Below are positions 23,888 through 33,959 of a stretch of 64,000 nt of DNA, piece after piece. Origin of the DNA: Nocardiopsis quinghaiensis (lineage in GTDB: Bacteria > Actinomycetota > Actinomycetes > Streptosporangiales > Streptosporangiaceae); assembly GCF_008638365.1 (NCBI RefSeq), contig NZ_ML703339.1:62001-126000 (forward strand). The letters run 5' to 3'. The notes below the pieces were generated by a model. The model saw only the letters and a program-made list of their open reading frames with translations, had not been told where the DNA came from and did not search any database. Position numbers and translations under genes: made by a program. Each line of letters starts with the position of its first letter. Within the stretch, counting starts at the first letter, position 1.

Positions 23888-26497
23888 GTGTACCGTGCGG
23901 GCACTTTTCGTCCGTCCCCTCCACCGCAGCCCCGGTGGGACGGCTCTCTGGACCCGAATCAGGAAACCGGTCAAGCGTTGCGTCGATTTGCCTCCGCGTC
24001 GGTGATCACGGCCACGATCACCGCGCTGTTCCCGATACCGGCCACGCCCGCGCATGCGGAACCCGAGAGCGAGGGTTCGGCAGAGCCGCTCGTCGTCGAG
24101 CGCGTCACACCGGACTCCGCCGACGAGGACAGCACCCTGCGCGTCACGGGCGAGGTGACCAACACCACCGAGGAGAGCCTTCGCGACGTCACCGTGCGGA
24201 TCCGCTACTCGCGGCACTCCTTCACCGACCGCGACGAGCTGGACGAGTTCGCCTCGGGCGGGGGCTGGCAGCCCGATGTGTCGGGACCGGACGAGGACGT
24301 CACCGGGGAACTGCCGCCCGAGGCCGCCGAGGAGTACTCCCTGAGCGTGCCGGTCGAGGACCTCGAACTGGCCTCCTACGGCGTGTACCCCCTGGTCGTC
24401 GAGGCGGTGGACGGAGACGGGGACGTCGTCGGCGCCCAGTACACCTTCCTTCCCTACACGGGCGGGGACGGCGACGACGTACCCTCCGTCGGCATCGCCT
24501 GGGTCTGGCCGCTGATGGCGCGTCCCCAGCGCGCGGACGAGGACACCTTCCTCAGTGACGACCTGCACGGGGCCGTCACCGCCGACGGCCGTCTGGGCCG
24601 CCTGCTGGCCGCGGGTGCGCAGACGCCGCTGTCCTTCGAGGCCGGTGACGAGGACCTGGCCGAGGTGCTCGGCCTCAACGAGGACTCCGAGGCGTCTCCC
24701 GGGGACGGTGACGCCACCGCGGAGGAGACCGCCGAGGCCCTGCCCACCGAGGAGGCCACCGAGGACGGAGAGGCGGACGGGGAGGACGGGAACGGCTCCC
24801 AGGAGGAGCCGGAGAACTCCGGCCGCACCGAGGGCGTCCCCGTCACCTGGGCGGTCGACCCCGGCACGCTCGACGACATCCTCCGTATGGCCAGCTCCGA
24901 CCACGAGATCCTGGAGGACCTCCTCACCGTGCCCGCCGAGGGCGAACCGGTCCGCAACGACACCGAGGTGAGCGAGGCCGCCCAGGTGTGGCTGCGCGAG
25001 GCGCGCGGCGTGCTGGCCCAGGAGACCGTGGTCGCCACCCCCTACGCCAACAGCGACCTGGCCTCCCTCCTGCGCAACGACATGGACTCCGACGCCGAGG
25101 CCTCCCTCCGGGTCGCTCAGGAGGCGGTCCTGCGGACGCTGGGGCTGGAGGCGGACGAGGCCTTCGCCCTGCCCCCGAACGGCCTGATGGACAAGAGCGT
25201 CCACTCGCTGCTCGCCACGCACGGCGCCACCCGCTTCCTGCTGGAGGAGAGGGCCGTGCCCCCGGCCTCCTGGATGTCCACGACCCCCAGCGCGCAGGCC
25301 CCGCTGCCCGAGACGGAGACCGAGTCCGGCGAGGAGCCGTTCGCGCTGGTCTCCGACTCCGGGATCACCGACGTGCTGTCCATGCCGACGCGGGAGCCCG
25401 GCCAGTCCGAGCTCGCCCTCCAGCGCTTCGCCGCCGAGACCGCGATGATCGCGGGCGAGGACTCCGGGGACGACCGGGTGGTCGTCGCCTCACCGGACCC
25501 GGGGTGGGACCCCGGCCAGGAGTTCGCACAGGGTGTGCTGGCCGCCTCCGACGACCTGCCGTGGCTGTCCCCGGAGCGGCTGGACGCGATCGAGCCGCCC
25601 GCCCCCGGCGGGGAGCGCGAGGAGACCCGCCGGCCCCTCGACTACCCCGACAGCGCGGCCGAGAACGAGCTCAGCTCCACCTACCTGGGCCAGGTCCAGG
25701 ACGTGAGCCGGGACGTGCGCCTGTTCGACAGCATCCTGGTCGACGACAGCCGTCCGTTCCTCCCCGCGCTGCTGCGCCTGGAGTCGGTGCACTGGCGGGA
25801 GGAGGAGGCCCTGGCTGGCGCCACCCGTTCCCTGGTCGCGGAGACGGTGCGGGACCGCATGAACGACGTGCGGGTCATCCCCGGTGAACCGGTCACCCTG
25901 GCCAGCCAGACCGGGACCACCGGCATCCTGGTCGCCAACGACCTGGAGGACGAGGCCGTCTTCGTGCACCTGTCGGTCTTCTCGGAGAACTCCGAGCGGC
26001 TGAGCGTCGGCGAGTACAACCACTCCTTCGAGATCGCGCCCGGTGCCAAGACCACGGTGTACGTTCCGCTCTCGGCGCGGATCAACGGCCGCACGGTCCT
26101 GAACGTGAGCCTGCAGAACGCCGAGGGCGAGCCGATCAGCCAGGACACCGAGATCCCGGTGAACGCCACCGGTCTGGGCACCCAGGCGCTGATCATCAGC
26201 GGTATCGGCCTGCTGATCCTGATCGCCGCGCTGGCCCCGCGCGCGCTGCGCAAGTGGGTACGCGGGAAGTCCCGGTCCGGCGCCCCCGCCGAGGCGGCCT
26301 CCACCGAGGAGGGCCCGGACGGCGGGGCTCCGGACGGGGGGACCCCGAGCGGCTCCCCGGAGGAGGCCGGGAACGCCGACCAGGACGGGGGCGACACGGG
26401 CTCCGGGGCCCGGGTCCCGGGCCCGGACGACCAGGGCTCCGCCGCGGTACCCGAGGGGGGCCACGCGGAGCGGAACCCGGGCGGCAGGGGAAAGTGA
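23888..26497 (+). CDS. DUF6049 family secreted or membrane protein
   Basis: An 869-residue protein. A signal sequence LRRFASASVITATITALFPIPATPAHA begins at about residue 31. The extracellular part follows with an immunoglobulin-like region (RVTGEVTNTTEESLRDVTVRIRY). It also has a long Glu/Gly-rich acidic insert near 270-320. One C-terminal membrane helix (LIISGIGLLILIAALAP) and a Gly/Pro-rich cytoplasmic tail end it. The TTG at 23978-23980 just before the signal may be the true start; GTG 23888 is the longest option. In actinobacteria this family sits upstream of murJ genes, as here, suggesting a cell-envelope role. The biochemical function is unknown. Confidence 0.82.
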   Translation: MYRAGTFRPSPPPQPRWDGSLDPNQETGQALRRFASASVITATITALFPIPATPAHAEPESEGSAEPLVVERVTPDSADEDSTLRVTGEVTNTTEESLRDVTVRIRYSRHSFTDRDELDEFASGGGWQPDVSGPDEDVTGELPPEAAEEYSLSVPVEDLELASYGVYPLVVEAVDGDGDVVGAQYTFLPYTGGDGDDVPSVGIAWVWPLMARPQRADEDTFLSDDLHGAVTADGRLGRLLAAGAQTPLSFEAGDEDLAEVLGLNEDSEASPGDGDATAEETAEALPTEEATEDGEADGEDGNGSQEEPENSGRTEGVPVTWAVDPGTLDDILRMASSDHEILEDLLTVPAEGEPVRNDTEVSEAAQVWLREARGVLAQETVVATPYANSDLASLLRNDMDSDAEASLRVAQEAVLRTLGLEADEAFALPPNGLMDKSVHSLLATHGATRFLLEERAVPPASWMSTTPSAQAPLPETETESGEEPFALVSDSGITDVLSMPTREPGQSELALQRFAAETAMIAGEDSGDDRVVVASPDPGWDPGQEFAQGVLAASDDLPWLSPERLDAIEPPAPGGEREETRRPLDYPDSAAENELSSTYLGQVQDVSRDVRLFDSILVDDSRPFLPALLRLESVHWREEEALAGATRSLVAETVRDRMNDVRVIPGEPVTLASQTGTTGILVANDLEDEAVFVHLSVFSENSERLSVGEYNHSFEIAPGAKTTVYVPLSARINGRTVLNVSLQNAEGEPISQDTEIPVNATGLGTQALIISGIGLLILIAALAPRALRKWVRGKSRSGAPAEAASTEEGPDGGAPDGGTPSGSPEEAGNADQDGGDTGSGARVPGPDDQGSAAVPEGGHAERNPGGRGK

Positions 26498-26535
26498 CCC
26501 CGCGCCCCGGCTGACCGGTGGGTGACACGGCCCCT

Positions 26536-26559
26536 TACCGACAGGACGCCATGTCGACA
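26536..26559. repeat. Dispersed 24-nt repeat, copy A
   Basis: TACCGACAGGACGCCATGTC followed by GACA. It matches 56963-56986 at 23 of 24 positions, although the two lie 30 kb apart. Confidence 0.75.
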
Positions 26560-26673
26560 CACCCGCACATCTCCATGCCGGTACACGCCGCACGTGTACC
26601 CGAGCCGCGGACGCCGGACCACGGCGCCGCGGCCGGACATTCCCCAGTCGGACGAAAGGAACCCTGATCCACG

Positions 26674-28521
26674 GTGGTCACCGACTCCTCGAACGGCGGC
26701 GGGAAGCGCCGCCGTTCCCCCCAGTCCGAAGACCCGACCCCGGGTGAGAGCGCGACCCGCCCGGGCAGTGGCCCCATGCCGTCATCCGAGGAGGGCGAGC
26801 TGCCCGGAACCGCCACGGTGTCCGGGCCCGGCTCCTCCCCCGACGCCGCGGCCGGCGACGACGGTTCCGGCCAGGGGCCGGGCGGCGCCTCCGGCACGGA
26901 CTCCGGCGGCATGATGCGCTCCAGCGTCATCATGGCCGTGGGCACCATGGCCTCCCGGATCACCGGGTTCGCCCGCACCATCGTGCTCGGCGCCGCCATC
27001 GGCACCCACCTGCTCGGTGACGCCTACCACACGGCCCACACGATCCCGTTCATCCTCAACGACCTGCTCATCGGCGGGCTGATGGCCAGCGTCATCATCC
27101 CGTTCCTGGTCAAGCGGCGTAAGCGCGACGCGGACGGCGGCAAGGCCACCGAGGACCGCCTGTTCACCACCACGGCGCTGGCGCTGTTCCTCCTCACCAC
27201 GGTCGCGATCCTGGCCGCCGAGTTCCTCATCTGGATGTACGGCTCCCGGTTCACCCCGGTCCAGTTCGACACCGCGGTCCACCTGGCGCGGTACCTGCTC
27301 GCGCAGATCTTCTTCATCGGCCTGAGCGGCCTGCTGAGCGCCATGCTCAACACGCGTGGCAGGTTCGGCGCCGCCGTCTGGGCACCCGTGCTGAACAACG
27401 TCGTCATCATGAGCGTGGCGGGCGTGTTCCTGTGGGTGGCCGGGCCCGGCCGTACCCCCGAGACCGTCACCGAGGGCCAGCTCACCCTGCTGGGCGCGGG
27501 CACCGCGGGAGGTATGGCGCTCCAGGCGCTGGTGCTGTTCGTGGCCCTGACCCGCACCGGCTACCGCTGGCGGCCCCGCCTGGACCTGCGCGGCTCCGGG
27601 CTCGGCGAGGCCCTGCGCTCCGCCGGGTGGATGATGCTCTACACCCTCCTCACCCAGGCCGGGCTGTGGATCACCACCAACATCGCCAACGCCGCGAACG
27701 TGGCGAGCATCGAGCAGGGAATGGACGTCGGCGCGGGCATCAGCGCCTACAACCTGGCGTACCAGCTCTTCCAGCTGCCGTACGCGATCATCGCGGTCTC
27801 CCTCATCACCGTGCTGCTGCCCCGGATGAGCGCCCACGCCGACAACCACGACTGGGGCGCCGTCCGCGCGGACTTCTCCCGCACCCTGCGCGTCTCCGCC
27901 TTCGTGCTGGTGCCGACCGCCTTCGCCGTGGCGATGTTCGCCGAGCCGCTGTCCGTACTGGCGTTCGCACGCGGGTCCATCGCCGTGGACGACGCGGCCA
28001 GGATCGGCCAGATCCTCGCGGTCATGTCGCTGGGCCTGGTGCCGTTCACCGTGTTCCAGCTGATGCTGCGTGTGTTCTTCGCCATGGGCGACACCCGTAC
28101 CCCCGCGATGATCGGCCTGGCCAACCTGGCCGTCCACAGCGGCCTGGCCCTGACGGCCTACCTGCTCCTTCCGCCGAACCTGGTGGTCGTGGGCGTGGCG
28201 GCGGGCTTCATGGTCTCGTTCCTGTCGGGTCTGACCGTCGCGGGCCTGGTGCTGAGCCGGCGTATCGGGGGCCTTGACGGAAGGCACGTCCTTGGCACAA
28301 TGTTGCGCCTGCACCTGGCCGTCGTTCCGAGCATCGCGGCCGGGCTGGGTGTGCTCTGGGCCTTCGACTCCTACGTCGGCCCCGGCCTGGCCACCTACGT
28401 CGGCGCCCCGGTCGCCGGGTGCGCCCTCGGCGCGCTGCTCTTCCTCGGATCCGCGCGGCTGCTGCGCGTTCCGGAGCTGAGCGCGGCGGTGGAACTGGTC
28501 CGCGGCCGCCTGCGTCGTTGA
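26674..28521 (+). CDS. murJ: MurJ/MviN-family lipid II flippase, first copy
   Basis: A 615-residue protein. About 85 residues of disordered Gly/Ser/Pro-rich cytoplasmic sequence lead into a 14-helix MOP-superfamily core beginning SSVIMAVGTMASRITGFARTIVLGAAIG. LLPRMSAH and the GDTRTP loop near the end of the core are conserved family features. MurJ carries lipid II across the membrane for peptidoglycan synthesis. GTG at 26674 follows AAAGGAA. A second copy begins 74 bp after its stop. Which of the two is the essential flippase cannot be decided from sequence alone. Confidence 0.93.
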   Translation: MVTDSSNGGGKRRRSPQSEDPTPGESATRPGSGPMPSSEEGELPGTATVSGPGSSPDAAAGDDGSGQGPGGASGTDSGGMMRSSVIMAVGTMASRITGFARTIVLGAAIGTHLLGDAYHTAHTIPFILNDLLIGGLMASVIIPFLVKRRKRDADGGKATEDRLFTTTALALFLLTTVAILAAEFLIWMYGSRFTPVQFDTAVHLARYLLAQIFFIGLSGLLSAMLNTRGRFGAAVWAPVLNNVVIMSVAGVFLWVAGPGRTPETVTEGQLTLLGAGTAGGMALQALVLFVALTRTGYRWRPRLDLRGSGLGEALRSAGWMMLYTLLTQAGLWITTNIANAANVASIEQGMDVGAGISAYNLAYQLFQLPYAIIAVSLITVLLPRMSAHADNHDWGAVRADFSRTLRVSAFVLVPTAFAVAMFAEPLSVLAFARGSIAVDDAARIGQILAVMSLGLVPFTVFQLMLRVFFAMGDTRTPAMIGLANLAVHSGLALTAYLLLPPNLVVVGVAAGFMVSFLSGLTVAGLVLSRRIGGLDGRHVLGTMLRLHLAVVPSIAAGLGVLWAFDSYVGPGLATYVGAPVAGCALGALLFLGSARLLRVPELSAAVELVRGRLRR

Positions 28522-28595
28522 TGCCGTACCGTCCTCCCCGGCCCTGACCCGCCGAGGCCCGAAGCCGCCAGCCTGAGAGTAAGGACAGCCCGACG

Positions 28596-30464
28596 GTGTC
28601 CAGCGACCAACCCCAGCACGTGCCTCCGGCGGAAGCGGACCCGCCGGAGGGGCGCGATCCCCGCCGACGGCACATGGTGATGCCCGAGGACGTGCTCGAC
28701 ACCTACGAGCGCGATGAGCCGGACACCGCTCCCGAGACGGGGCTGAGGACGCTCCGGGACCCGAGCGACATCGGCGACGCGGGCACCGCCGACCGTGCCG
28801 GTCTGGAGGACGGCGACGAGATCGGCGGCAGTGCCCACACCGCGCCGGGCAACATCGCCAAGTCCAGCGCGATCATGGCGATGGGCACCGTCGTCTCCCG
28901 TGTGACGGGGTTCGTGCGCACCATCATCCTGGCTGCGGCGATCGGGACCCAGCTGCTGGGCGACGCCTACCAGACGGCGGGCATGGTCCCGTACATGATC
29001 TACGACCTGCTCATCGGCGGGTTGCTGGCGAGCGTGTTCGTGCCGTTCCTGGTGAAGCGGCGCAAGCTGGACGCCGACGGCGGGAACGGGACCGAGCAGC
29101 GCCTGGTCACGCTGATGCTGCTGGCGCTGTTCGCGCTCACGCTGGTGTCGGTGCTGGTCGCGGAGTGGTTCATCCGGATCTACGCGGGCGGGTTCTTCGG
29201 GGCCCAGTACGAGGTCTCGGTCGTCCTGGCCCGTTACCTGGTCACGCAGATCTTCTTCATCGGCGCGAGCGGCCTGGCCAGCGCGATGCTCAACGCGCGC
29301 AACAGGTTCGGCGCCCCCATGTGGGCGCCGGTGCTGAACAACCTGGTCATCATCGGCGTCGGACTGTGGTTCCTGGACCTGGCGGGACCGGGCCGGACGC
29401 CGGAGAGCGTGACCTCCGGCGAGCTGATGCTGCTGGGGCTGGGCACGGCCGCCGGCCAGGTGGTCCAGGCCGCGGTCCTGGTGTGGGCACTGGCCGCGGC
29501 GGGCTTCCGCTGGCGGCCCCGCCTGGACCTTCGGGGCTCGGGGCTGGGAGAGGCGGCCGGCGCCGCCTCGTGGATGATGCTCTACATCGCCGTGGCGCAG
29601 CTGGGCGCGCTGGTGTCCACCAACGTGGCGACACGGGCCGGTGCCCGTGCCGCCGAGGCGGGCTTCGACTCCGGCGCGGGTATCGCGGCGTACAAGTTCG
29701 CGTCGATGCTGTTCCAGTTGCCGTACGCGGTCATCGCGGTCTCGGTGATCACCGCGCTGCTGCCGCGTATGAGCGAGCACGTCGCGGCGGGCCGCAAGGA
29801 CCAGGTGCGCAGCGACTTCTCACGCGGCTTCCGGCTGTCTTCGGTGCTGATCGTGCCGATCTCGGTCGCGATGATCGTCTTCGCGATCCCGTTCTGCGTG
29901 CTGATCTACGCCCAGGGCAGCACGAGCGCGCAGGACGCCGCGGCGATCGGGCGGATCCTCATGGTCTTCTGCCTGATGCTGATCCCGTTCACGCTGTTCC
30001 AGCTCCAGATGCGTGTGTTCTACGCGCTGGGCGACACACGGACCCCGGCCCTGGTGTCGATCCCCGCCGAGACCGCCCACGCCGTCACCGCGGTCAGCCT
30101 GCTGTTCCTCATGGAGCCGCAGCACATCGTGGTGTGGCTGCCGGTGCCCTACGGCCTGTACTACGTCGTCGGCTCCGTCATCATGTGGTGCCTGCTGCAC
30201 CGGCGGCTGAACGGCCTGGACGGCCGCCGGACCGCGGCCACCCTGTTCAGGCTGTACCTGGCGACCGTCCCGGCCGCGGCCTTCGGAGCGGCGATGATCC
30301 ACCTCTTCCGGGGCCTGCCGGGTGACGTCTGGCCAGGTCTGGCGTCGATGGCGGCGGGCGGTGCCGTCGGTGCAGTACTGTTCGTGCTCACCGCCAGATT
30401 TCTCAATGTGACTGAAGTCACATCATTCCTCGATTTGCTCAAAACACGACTACGACGCCGCTGA
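28596..30464 (+). CDS. murJ: MurJ/MviN-family lipid II flippase, second copy
   Basis: A 622-residue paralogue of the preceding gene. A hydrophilic N-terminus of about 90 residues precedes SSAIMAMGTVVSRVTGFVRTIILAAAIG. The segments AMLNARNRFGAPMWAPVLNNL, FRWRPRLDLRGSGLGEA and VFYALGDTRTPALV closely match the first copy. The duplication is old, because identity outside these motifs is limited. It is probably cotranscribed with the first copy and lies 276 bp before the pseudokinase gene. In mycobacteria MurJ and a pseudokinase domain are fused, and here they are separate neighbours. Confidence 0.93.
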   Translation: MSSDQPQHVPPAEADPPEGRDPRRRHMVMPEDVLDTYERDEPDTAPETGLRTLRDPSDIGDAGTADRAGLEDGDEIGGSAHTAPGNIAKSSAIMAMGTVVSRVTGFVRTIILAAAIGTQLLGDAYQTAGMVPYMIYDLLIGGLLASVFVPFLVKRRKLDADGGNGTEQRLVTLMLLALFALTLVSVLVAEWFIRIYAGGFFGAQYEVSVVLARYLVTQIFFIGASGLASAMLNARNRFGAPMWAPVLNNLVIIGVGLWFLDLAGPGRTPESVTSGELMLLGLGTAAGQVVQAAVLVWALAAAGFRWRPRLDLRGSGLGEAAGAASWMMLYIAVAQLGALVSTNVATRAGARAAEAGFDSGAGIAAYKFASMLFQLPYAVIAVSVITALLPRMSEHVAAGRKDQVRSDFSRGFRLSSVLIVPISVAMIVFAIPFCVLIYAQGSTSAQDAAAIGRILMVFCLMLIPFTLFQLQMRVFYALGDTRTPALVSIPAETAHAVTAVSLLFLMEPQHIVVWLPVPYGLYYVVGSVIMWCLLHRRLNGLDGRRTAATLFRLYLATVPAAAFGAAMIHLFRGLPGDVWPGLASMAAGGAVGAVLFVLTARFLNVTEVTSFLDLLKTRLRRR

Positions 30465-30740
30465 TCACCAGGAACAGGCGACGTTGGGTGGTCCTGTCCC
30501 GTTACGTCCCGGAAGGTGAACGAGTATCCGATGCCCTCCGAAGATGCTGTTCAGGCGTCCTAGCATGGACAGGCACCGCTTTACCTCTACAGCAATGTTC
30601 ATCCGAGCTGCCCGAAGGGAGGCTGGGGACAGCAGGCAGAGCCGACCCCCACGCACGCACCCCGTACCGCTCCGGTCCACAGGTGACCACGGAGCCCGGG
30701 AACGCGCGGAACAACGGCACTGGCGCCCGTCACTCCCATC

Positions 30741-32351
30741 ATGAGCACCTTCCTCATCGAACCAGGGGCGAAGCTGGCCAACCGCTACCGCCTCGACCAA
30801 GTGGTGAGCGAGACCGGCGGAGCCACCCGCTGGAAGGCCACCGACGAGACCCTCGCGCGGCCCGTCGCGGTGTGGACCTTCACCGAGGGCTTCCCGCGCA
30901 CGTCCGAGGTCGTGCGCGCGGCCCGAGCCACGAGCCGTATCCCCGACGCCCGCGTCACACAGGTCTTCGACGCCGACGACTCCGCCCCCGTCCCCTACGT
31001 CGTCGAGGAGTGGGTCATCGGCTCCTCCCTCGCCGACCTCCTCGCGCAGGGCCCCATGGAGCCCGAGCGCGCCGCCGGCCTGGTCGCCGAGGCGGCCGAG
31101 GCCATCGCCGCCGCGCACGCGGGGGGCCTGTACCACCTGTGCCTGACCCCGAGCAAGCTCATGTGGAGCAGCGGGGGCGCGGTCAAGGTGACCGGCATCG
31201 GCGTGGACGCCGCGCTGCTGGGCAACGGTGTCGCCGACCCCGCGGCGGCCGACGCCCGCGGTCTGGGCAACCTGCTCTACGCGGCGCTCACCGGGCACTG
31301 GCCCGGCGGCCCGCAGAGCGGCCTGCCCGCCGCGCCGCAGGGCCCCATGGGCCCCTACCCGCCGCACCAGATCCGTCAGGGCATCAACGAGTCCCTGGGG
31401 ACCATCACCACGCGCGCGGCCCTGCCGCAGCTCGCGGAGCAGATGATGCCCGGGCCGCCGATCACCTCCCCCGCCGACTTCTGCGCGGCCATGGCCGAGG
31501 TACCCCGGCTCATCCCGCTCCCCGTCTCCCCCGCCGAGTCGACCCCGCCGCCCGAGCCCGGGACCTCCCGCCGCACCGGTGAGTTCGACAGCACCGGCTC
31601 CGGTCCCCGCCGCAGCGCGCGCAGCGGCGCGGCGGCTCCGCGCGGCGGCTCCACCCCGAGGGGTGGGCCCGCGCAGCGGAGCACGGAGCGCCCGGCGCCC
31701 TCCCGGATGGACCGGAGGGCCGCCCGCACGCAGCTCTCCGCCAGGAAGGCCCTGGTCGGCGCGCTCGCGCTGGTGCTGTTCGCCGCCGTGGTCGTGGGTG
31801 CCTGGACGATCGGGACGCAGATGCGGTCCGGTGCGGACGTGGGGACCCCCGATGACGGCACCGCGGAGGAGGCGCAGGACGACCGCCCCGAGCTGAGTGC
31901 TCTGGACATCACCGGCGCCGCGGGCTTCGACCCGATGCCGGAGGGCGACGGCGAGGAGCACTCGGACAACGCTTCGCAGGCCTACGACGACGACCCCTCC
32001 ACCGGCTGGAGCACCGAGGGCTACCGCGATCCCCTACAGGACATGAAGGGAGGCGTCGGCCTCCTGCTGGACCTGGGATCCAGCCAGGAGGTCCACGAGG
32101 TCGTCCTGGAGATACCCGAACTGGACCACGTGGTGGAGATCCGGATCGGCGACGACAGTTCGGTCAGCGACCAGAGCAGTCTGGACGCCAACCTCCCCGC
32201 CGTCGCGCAGGAGACGATGAGCGGCTCCACGACCGTCCCCGTCGAGGGCGGCGCGACCGGACGGTACGTGCTGATCTGGTTCACCGAACTGCCCAACGAC
32301 GACGGCGACTGGCGTGGGACCATCAATGAGGTCGAGGTACTCGGCCTCTGA
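30741..32351 (+). CDS. Membrane-anchored pseudokinase with extracellular discoidin-like domain
   Basis: A 536-residue protein. The N-terminal 250 residues have a Ser/Thr-kinase fold, but the catalytic motifs are lost. The beta-3 Lys is absent (RPVAVWTFTEG), HRDLKPxN reads HLCLTPSKL, and DFG reads TGIGV. It should bind rather than phosphorylate. A Ser/Arg/Pro-rich linker and one membrane helix (ALVGALALVLFAAVVVGAWTIG) follow. The C-terminal beta domain has SQAYDDDPSTGWSTEGY and YVLIWFTELP, like F5/8-type C or sugar-binding domains. Position after two murJ genes recalls the mycobacterial MviN pseudokinase that recruits an FHA protein to regulate MurJ. SigM follows 36 bp downstream. Confidence 0.85.
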   Translation: MSTFLIEPGAKLANRYRLDQVVSETGGATRWKATDETLARPVAVWTFTEGFPRTSEVVRAARATSRIPDARVTQVFDADDSAPVPYVVEEWVIGSSLADLLAQGPMEPERAAGLVAEAAEAIAAAHAGGLYHLCLTPSKLMWSSGGAVKVTGIGVDAALLGNGVADPAAADARGLGNLLYAALTGHWPGGPQSGLPAAPQGPMGPYPPHQIRQGINESLGTITTRAALPQLAEQMMPGPPITSPADFCAAMAEVPRLIPLPVSPAESTPPPEPGTSRRTGEFDSTGSGPRRSARSGAAAPRGGSTPRGGPAQRSTERPAPSRMDRRAARTQLSARKALVGALALVLFAAVVVGAWTIGTQMRSGADVGTPDDGTAEEAQDDRPELSALDITGAAGFDPMPEGDGEEHSDNASQAYDDDPSTGWSTEGYRDPLQDMKGGVGLLLDLGSSQEVHEVVLEIPELDHVVEIRIGDDSSVSDQSSLDANLPAVAQETMSGSTTVPVEGGATGRYVLIWFTELPNDDGDWRGTINEVEVLGL

Positions 32352-32387
32352 CGGACGCCGATGTGTGGGGATATGTGATCAGCGCTG

Positions 32388-33014
32388 ATGGACGCCGTCC
32401 AGGAGCTTCCTGACCGGGAGCTGTTGACGAGGCACGCTCAGGGTGACGACCAGGCCTTCGGAGTCCTGGTACGTCGGCACCGTGAGCGCCTCTGGGCTGT
32501 CGCCGTACGGATGATGGGCGATCCCGACGAGGCCTCCGACGCGCTCCAGGACGCGTTCCTGTCCGCGTTCCGCGCCGCCGACCGCTTCCGCGGTGAGTCG
32601 CAGGTGAGCACGTGGCTGCACCGGATCGTGGTGAACGCCTGCCACGACCGGTTGCGCCGCCGCAAGGTGCGCCCGGCCACCCCCACCGAGGACTCCACCC
32701 TGGACGTGATGTCCAACGAGCGGCTCGGCCGCATGGGCGGCGCCCCGGACCACGCCTCGCAGACGGAGGCGCGCATGGACGTGCACGCCGCCCTGGAGCT
32801 GCTCCCGCTGGACCAGCGCATGGCGCTGACCCTCGTGGACATGCTCGGCTACCGCGTGGAGGAGGCGGCCCGGATCCTGGACGTGGCCTCGGGGACGGTC
32901 AAGAGCAGGTGTGCGCGAGGTCGCGCCAAACTTCTGCCCTCACTGGCCCATCTGAGGAACCCTCAGCACCCTGGAGACGTCACAACAGGGAGAGGAGGTG
33001 TCAACCCATCGTGA
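32388..33014 (+). CDS. sigM: ECF RNA polymerase sigma factor SigM
   Basis: A 208-residue extracytoplasmic-function sigma factor. Region 2 runs from LVRRHRERLWAVAVRMMGD through DEASDALQDAFLSAFRAADRF (-10 recognition) to VSTWLHRIVVNACHDRLRRRK. Region 4 is LELLPLDQRMALTLVDMLGYRVEEAARILDVASGTVKSRCARGRAKL (-35 recognition). The stop codon overlaps the GTG start of the anti-sigma gene as GTGA, so the two proteins are made together. Position in the murJ-pseudokinase-sigM-trx cluster matches actinobacterial SigM. It probably responds to envelope or oxidative stress. No autoregulatory promoter was identified. Confidence 0.92.
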   Translation: MDAVQELPDRELLTRHAQGDDQAFGVLVRRHRERLWAVAVRMMGDPDEASDALQDAFLSAFRAADRFRGESQVSTWLHRIVVNACHDRLRRRKVRPATPTEDSTLDVMSNERLGRMGGAPDHASQTEARMDVHAALELLPLDQRMALTLVDMLGYRVEEAARILDVASGTVKSRCARGRAKLLPSLAHLRNPQHPGDVTTGRGGVNPS

Positions 33015-33916
33015 CGTCCCACCCAGACGTGGAGGCACTGGCCTTCTTCGCCGAGGAGCTGCTGGAGCCCGACGAGGAACGCACCGTCGCATCCCACATA
33101 GACACCTGCGCGACCTGCGCGACGACCCTGGACGAACTGACCGGGGTCGGCGAGGTGCTGGCCGCCGTACCGGTCCCCGCCATGCCCCGGGACGTCGCCG
33201 ACCTCCTCGACCAGCGCATCGCCGAGGCGGCACGCGAGCGCGCCGCCGAGAGCCCGGCGGAGACCGCCGGGACTCCGGCCGGGGAAGCTTCGGCCGACGG
33301 GGCCGCCGCGGTGGGGGTTCCGCCCTCCGGCGCCACGGTGATCCCCGTCTCGCGCAGGCGCAGGCACAAGCGCTCTCCGGGCTTCATGCCGAAGCTGATG
33401 ATGGTGGCCGCCGCCGCGGTCCTCATCGGGGGCGGCGGCGCGGCCGTGCTCAACGGCGGGCTCTCCGACACCTCGGAGCCGGCCGGCGGCGTCGCCGCCC
33501 CGCTCCAGGAGGACGGGGGTGAGGAGGCCGCTCCGGACATCGCCCAGTCCTACACGCCGCAGGTGGTGCGGAGCGGGACCGTCTACACCGAGGCGTCCCT
33601 GCCCGAGCAGGCCGCCCTGACACTCGACCGGTCCCCCGTGGGTGGCGAGCCCTCCTCCGAGGACGCCGGGCCCATGGCCGCGGTGGAGGACGCACCCGTC
33701 GGTGTGGAGGAGTGCGCCGTACTCCTCGGCGAGGAGCTCGGGACGCGCTTCACCCTGGTGGACGACGCCTCCTACGGCGACGAGGGGTCCCGGGTGTGGG
33801 TGCTGTTCGCTCCCCTGGGAGAGCGGTACGAGGTGTACGTGGTCGATCCGCGCTGCGCGCAGGGCGGCGAAACGGCGCAGAGCGTCCTCGCCCAGGAGAC
33901 CGTCCGGACCCCCTGA
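33011..33916 (+). CDS. Zinc-type anti-sigma factor for SigM
   Basis: A 301-residue protein. The N-terminal anti-sigma domain holds His29-x3-Cys33-x2-Cys36 (ASHIDTCATC), the zinc ligands of ZAS proteins. A Pro/Ala-rich linker and a basic stretch SRRRRHKR lead to one membrane helix at about 127-148. The outer domain contains a Cys pair (ECAVLLGEEL and DPRCAQGG) that could sense redox or envelope state. GTG at 33011 overlaps the sigM stop. It should hold SigM inactive at the membrane until a signal releases it. The signal is not known from sequence. Confidence 0.88.
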   Translation: MTSHPDVEALAFFAEELLEPDEERTVASHIDTCATCATTLDELTGVGEVLAAVPVPAMPRDVADLLDQRIAEAARERAAESPAETAGTPAGEASADGAAAVGVPPSGATVIPVSRRRRHKRSPGFMPKLMMVAAAAVLIGGGGAAVLNGGLSDTSEPAGGVAAPLQEDGGEEAAPDIAQSYTPQVVRSGTVYTEASLPEQAALTLDRSPVGGEPSSEDAGPMAAVEDAPVGVEECAVLLGEELGTRFTLVDDASYGDEGSRVWVLFAPLGERYEVYVVDPRCAQGGETAQSVLAQETVRTP

Positions 33917-33959
33917 GGCCTCCGGGCCCCGAGAGTCACCGTGTCGACGTGCCGACGTG

